DNA of 64,000 nucleotides, taken from positions 4,464,001-4,528,000 of the forward strand of contig OZ059895.1 in NCBI GenBank assembly GCA_964057225.1, given 5' to 3'. The DNA is from Auanema rhodensis (Eukaryota > Nematoda > Chromadorea > Rhabditida > Rhabditidae). Below the pieces are notes generated by a model. It made no database searches, was not told the origin of the DNA, and saw nothing but the letters and a program-made list of their open reading frames with translations. Shown in pieces: positions 63,301 through 64,000 of this stretch. Each line of letters starts with the position of its first letter. Position 1 is the first letter of the stretch. Made by a program: the position numbers and the translations under genes.

Positions 63301-63927
63301 TATTTGAATTCTGAAGAAAAATTCGAATTTTTCTTTATGTGATGTTATCCATGCCTTTAGAGAGTATGTTGGATCTACTAAACGTCTTCCTTTGATTATA
63401 GGAATAATTGAAGTAATACCGGGATTACTCATTAATGGTCTTAGGAAAGTATATGGACAGACGTGAAGCAATACTGTTTCATAATCTTCAACTTCGTTGA
63501 TCCGATCTTGATCCAGTGGGAAAGAACATCCTTCGGTGACTGCACGTTTTGGTCTTTTAAACGGCAGCTTTTTGAACTCTCTTTCAATAAGGGTGGTTAT
63601 ATTGTTGTCGTTTGGAAATTTAGGAAGAATGATATAATTTCCTGATGTCGTATGGAACGCTGGCTGCCTGAAGCAAGAAGAAATAGGTTTCGGAGTTGGT
63701 TTGCTCGAAAGAATAAGTGCCGATTGTGTACTAGGGATTAAAATAGTATCTTGACTAATGATAGCGTCATATGTATGCATATCGATGTAATTACAACGTG
63801 AAGCAGTGGTTTGTGGGTCCCATATTATTATTGATGTACTTGATTCACAATTACCATGATGTGCATTGCATCCTTCCGTGTTTAATATTAAGTTTGACAA
63901 TATTGTATCGTCAGGCATACGGGTCAT
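57361..63927 (-). CDS. Ty3/Gypsy-type retroelement polyprotein with envelope-like N-terminus
   Basis: A single intact frame of 2188 codons encodes a retroelement polyprotein. In order it shows: an envelope-like region (residues 1 to about 889) with a furin-like RPKR at 125-128, a Thr/Ala-rich stretch at about 453-546 and a transmembrane helix at 863-883; an aspartic protease with D975-S-G; reverse transcriptase with catalytic D1357 and Y1418-L-D-D1421; RNase H with D1567, E1612 and D1637; and integrase with H1789, H1797, C1827, C1830 and D1861, D1921, E1957. A GPF motif is at 2097-2099 and an acidic tail ends the protein. RT-RNaseH-IN order marks it as Ty3/Gypsy, not Copia. No frameshift or stop breaks it, so the copy looks young. 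The methionine at 63927 is the first in the visible frame, but the frame stays open for 24 more codons to the window edge, so the true start, a signal peptide or a Gag part may lie outside. No CCHC zinc knuckle is present in what can be seen. Confidence 0.92.
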   Translation of the reverse strand: MTRMPDDTILSNLILNTEGCNAHHGNCESSTSIIIWDPQTTASRCNYIDMHTYDAIISQDTILIPSTQSALILSSKPTPKPISSCFRQPAFHTTSGNYIILPKFPNDNNITTLIEREFKKLPFKRPKRAVTEGCSFPLDQDRINEVEDYETVLLHVCPYTFLRPLMSNPGITSIIPIIKGRRLVDPTYSLKAWITSHKEKFEFFFRIQINEHSVRHFLKQYDFSDKEEALLYYIAQRELAITTKAAISYLTSEQLLEQISDRLTVIEFDEIIRKKEGSYRERIESIALNLTNTPVIIEEGLTVPSRQEVLQTFIQMPPIRKRILTDEEQKKSEFIKATINLLRELKTLTTVRWNKTAAFIDDRKFIKLPASRQFMPNTDKLFYDRKNNYGIPIGPHPKLIKPSNLSKKLLLEIFLPLLNNVKTPYTSSRITQEQLQILMAEENETNFRQIATRTSSVAAGGAASVAAGGAASGAVVTPVQPLIEQKGTIQSVTTIQPQITNNPHTNASTTTRAPSWKQQPSTTAPHTTAATTARTTTSTARSPTTTRSYAIYKDAQIPKIQETTEASPTLIRKNRASSTPSVETSNLVEANARYIATKIDSVQEFRQNISNKIAQDHLQYATTMIQEELQKHFEESYESICEIQNRYLELWKSILQIEPTIAMRTILGREDIAARFVGNEILHIHVCPTVLEKTIYHNHTVNGTCYLETPVWTQDGQLLFAAPGSKDLLPHGKEISCDHVPTDIWSSEGEWKGINGTADVSLVSMWDGLHHEKITPLKFTGAHLYTNLSSRVYSMTTAIAYGASLASIRQNHVLHTIHNDPKISATFSVLKKSSDYISKAQEFTKSTWKSFIDTIAGTIERTLITIGAITLFTIILFVIGFIVKIYFFKPVGIPVMHIALKDHDSDLPTYEETLELVSHPDQPIPRHIMKQYYPSMLTFIPIALPLVCSISKKKDQALPLLWMTVNDRLILTLWDSGSSVSYIRISTLHYLALNDFVKKNTLRATTANGSEFVFIGTIDLTVEIAGYEIDHTFFISDDKDCPSPALIGLDFMKTLDCQNIGMKLRPYKRTLEIGNHVVPLASGINGDINRISKTVNLITLEPRSLLPRQVFNFQVQLENPIGEDLIAMIKPNDNTPLSPRYDTAFRDVNSINIQFRNNSKEFIEIPAGTVIAEAEIGSIPDYEIFSTEQQYDYIPPEADWEGKLPHFPGDFMKELDLKEADLTQRQKDELRNIIRQRKKAFLNEDKKIGLFKGPVEHKIPLRTDMDMPKPRISRIPLGKQEEVEKQVQEMLEQGIIERSTSLFNSPVVLVKKKDETFRFVTDFRALNNVTRKQTYVIPNISDIIDLAAGSQYFSNFDLVSGFFQIPLLKKDRPLTSFTTNSGTYQYRRMPMGLCGAPHTFQTAVRYLQSKCKCRLFVYLDDLLVISDSAEQHLEDIKEVLLAVERLGFKIKLKKCSFARPEVKFLGLIVGRDGVKPDQQKVSAIRDYPAPQTPTGVRAFLGMVGFFRKFIKDFAHIASPLYDLTKLDADFNWTSECQRSLDKLKERLIEAPVLKPPRSDRTFIIESDGSNIIGAVLLQPEDPNEPFKNLHPIAFASRKLVKAERNYAPIEIEALGLVYALAQFRTYILGSHSICITDHRPLTSLLTRRDLFGRLAKFQLVIQEYDIEIKYREGRLNKVCDALSRYIGDEANDPKTSNKKQKTNSKEKIETQQVNVVKLPEFSSIQQNTPWIKRTIAEIEYRTKKNMIQNDRYCVINNLLYTKPSVKRPHPALILPSDSDIINKIIEEFHEDPTIGAHQGINKTKEAILRRFSWTNMQNDIAKYVKQCIKCAQRKKDPHAMTVQPMGQFNIPSKPFERIHMDIMGPFPTSKRNNSYVLTIQDSFSKWATTIAIPTIVSEVVIDRFLRNFVYVYGPPNRLITDRGSNFLSRKFEDMCEKLGIKHESTLPHQKNSNGQVERLHRTLEEGLTHYLNEDVTDWDMFLPKITFALNTTTHATTGISPYVVLFGKESRLRLDKDLYPETTEPKEISKEVENIEKIRSKQKTIIQENLEKHQELAKKKHDARLRTHERDIQEGDCVMLAVKMHKPGQKLRKAYDGPFEVINVKGNMVQIKNLFGKIQDVHKDNLKLFNRETDDGIAHKPSTRTDSSDDDSDIEIIEVINGNNNDEDSYDEPEDLSDTNWLPSRKNH
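57598..58590 (-). other. Integrase domain with GPF module
   Basis: The zinc-binding part is H1789-x7-H1797-x29-C1827-x2-C1830. The catalytic core has D1861 (DIMGPF), D1921 (TDRGSNF) and E1957 (NGQVERLH), with 35 residues between the last two, a classic DD35E. A GPF motif at 2097-2099, in YDGPFEVI, marks the GPY/F module found C-terminal in many Gypsy integrases. I see no clear chromodomain; the protein ends with an Asp/Glu/Ser-rich tail (about 2140-2180). It would insert the cDNA into the genome. Confidence 0.95.
58963..59325 (-). other. RNase H domain
   Basis: Residues about 1535-1655 follow the polymerase. FIIESDGSN (D1567), YAPIEIEALGLVYAL (E1612) and ITDHRPL (D1637) give the acidic residues of the Ty3/Gypsy RNase H, which removes RNA from the RNA:DNA hybrid. 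TSLLTRRDLFGRLAKF after it is the family's usual end. Confidence 0.92.
59608..60165 (-). other. Reverse transcriptase domain
   Basis: Residues about 1255-1440 hold the Ty3-type polymerase: VEHKIPL at the entry, NFDLVSGFFQIPL with metal-binding D1357, RRMPMGLCGAPHTFQ, and FVYLDDLLV with D1420 and D1421. The thumb/connection motif FLGLIVGRDGVKPD follows. All three catalytic aspartates are in place, so it should be active. Confidence 0.95.
60760..61050 (-). other. Retropepsin-like aspartic protease domain
   Basis: Residues about 960-1056 contain LWDSGSSVS with the catalytic D975, a beta-strand pattern after it, and the closing ALIGLDFM (G1048) that retroviral-type proteases share. One such half is present, so the enzyme should act as a homodimer, cutting the polyprotein. 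It begins only about 80 residues after the membrane helix of the envelope-like part. Confidence 0.88.
61261..63927 (-). other. Envelope-like N-terminal region of the polyprotein
   Basis: Residues 1 to about 889 do not look like Gag. Cysteines occur in ordered clusters near the start (for example CNAHHGNC) and again before the membrane helix. R125-P-K-R128 fits a furin site. Residues about 453-546 are rich in Thr, Ser, Pro and Ala, as in an O-glycosylated stalk. N-X-S/T sites (NHT, NGT, NLS) cluster around residues 700-830. A hydrophobic helix at 863-883 is followed by Lys and a tail with PTYEE at 908-912, which recalls late-domain or sorting motifs. Together these suggest a type I membrane glycoprotein. 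My guess is a rhabdovirus/chuvirus-like (Monjiviricetes) glycoprotein captured by the element; that is from general resemblance only. No signal peptide is visible at the first Met. Confidence 0.5.
62512..62559 (-). repeat. Tandem 24-bp GC-rich repeat inside the polyprotein
   Basis: Two 24-bp copies (62512-62535 and 62536-62559) differ by one base and encode VAAGGAAS twice (residues 457-472). They are strongly GC-rich within an AT-rich gene and start the Thr/Ala-rich linker. Replication slippage is the likely origin. Copy number may vary among elements. Confidence 0.85.
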
Positions 63928-64000
63928 GACTCCGCGCTCTAATATTAGACGTGACCGCTCCTCGCACGCGTCGCGGTTGAACGCGCGCGCTGGGTCATAG
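63928..64000 (-). other. GC-rich, open-frame extension upstream of the first visible Met
   Basis: These 73 bases are far richer in G+C and CpG (CGCGCGCGC near 63982) than the frame below them. Read on the minus strand in the polyprotein frame, 24 codons contain no stop up to the window edge, ending RLILERGVM at the Met. It may be the continuation of the polyprotein, a leader exon, or the end of an upstream gag. A weak 3' splice-like TAATATTAG lies opposite 63939-63947. Which of these is true cannot be settled here. Confidence 0.5.

Noticed and set aside
57791..63645. Several plus- and minus-strand frames of 60-144 codons overlapping the polyprotein
   Set aside because: They are other-frame shadows of the long polyprotein frame and show no domain motifs of their own.

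Overview
The window is eukaryotic and has two parts. Positions 1 to about 56,299/56,306 are one uninterrupted head-to-tail satellite array with a 351-bp monomer. It is already under way at base 1 and holds 160 whole monomers plus a partial one at its right edge. Positions 56,300 to 64,000 carry retrotransposon DNA on the minus strand: an LTR-like terminal repeat, an AT-rich spacer, and one very long open frame (57,361-63,927, 2188 codons) that reads as a Ty3/Gypsy-type polyprotein. There are no bacterial-type operons, tRNA or rRNA genes, or CRISPR spacers. An invertebrate genome, possibly a nematode, is my guess from the retroelement type and the AT-rich base composition; the sequence does not prove the taxon.

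The array is very homogeneous. Monomer starts fit 351-bp spacing exactly except for seven single-base deletions (159 x 351 - 7 = 55,802), and the 160th monomer has a 6-bp deletion. Linked variants mark higher-order structure: a four-monomer unit at the left (1-1404, 3861-5263, 5264-6667), blocks repeated at a 10-monomer offset (9827 and 13337), a three-monomer rhythm around 22,814-28,078, a block repeated at exactly 25 monomers (27,377 and 36,152), another three-monomer rhythm around 41,768-46,000, and a block repeated at 13 monomers (47,733 and 52,295). Every monomer carries a 9-bp-arm hairpin in a stretch where I saw almost no variation.

The array stops inside a monomer, exactly where a 668-bp sequence with LTR-like ends begins (56,300-56,967). 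That sequence has matching inverted tips, a minus-strand AATAAA about 130 bp from one end, and AGTGTA directly on both sides. It is either a solo LTR with a 6-bp target duplication or the 3' LTR of the polyprotein element.

The polyprotein has, in order: a cysteine-containing, envelope-like N-terminal region with a furin-like RPKR site, a Thr/Ala-rich mucin-like stretch and one clear transmembrane helix; an aspartic protease (DSG); reverse transcriptase (YLDD); RNase H; and an HHCC plus DD35E integrase with a GPF motif and an acidic tail. No Gag zinc knuckle is visible. An envelope-like module fused upstream of protease-Pol is the reverse of the usual gag-pol-env order and is the most unusual thing here. 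The frame stays open to the right edge of the window, so the true 5' end, any gag and the 5' LTR lie beyond base 64,000.
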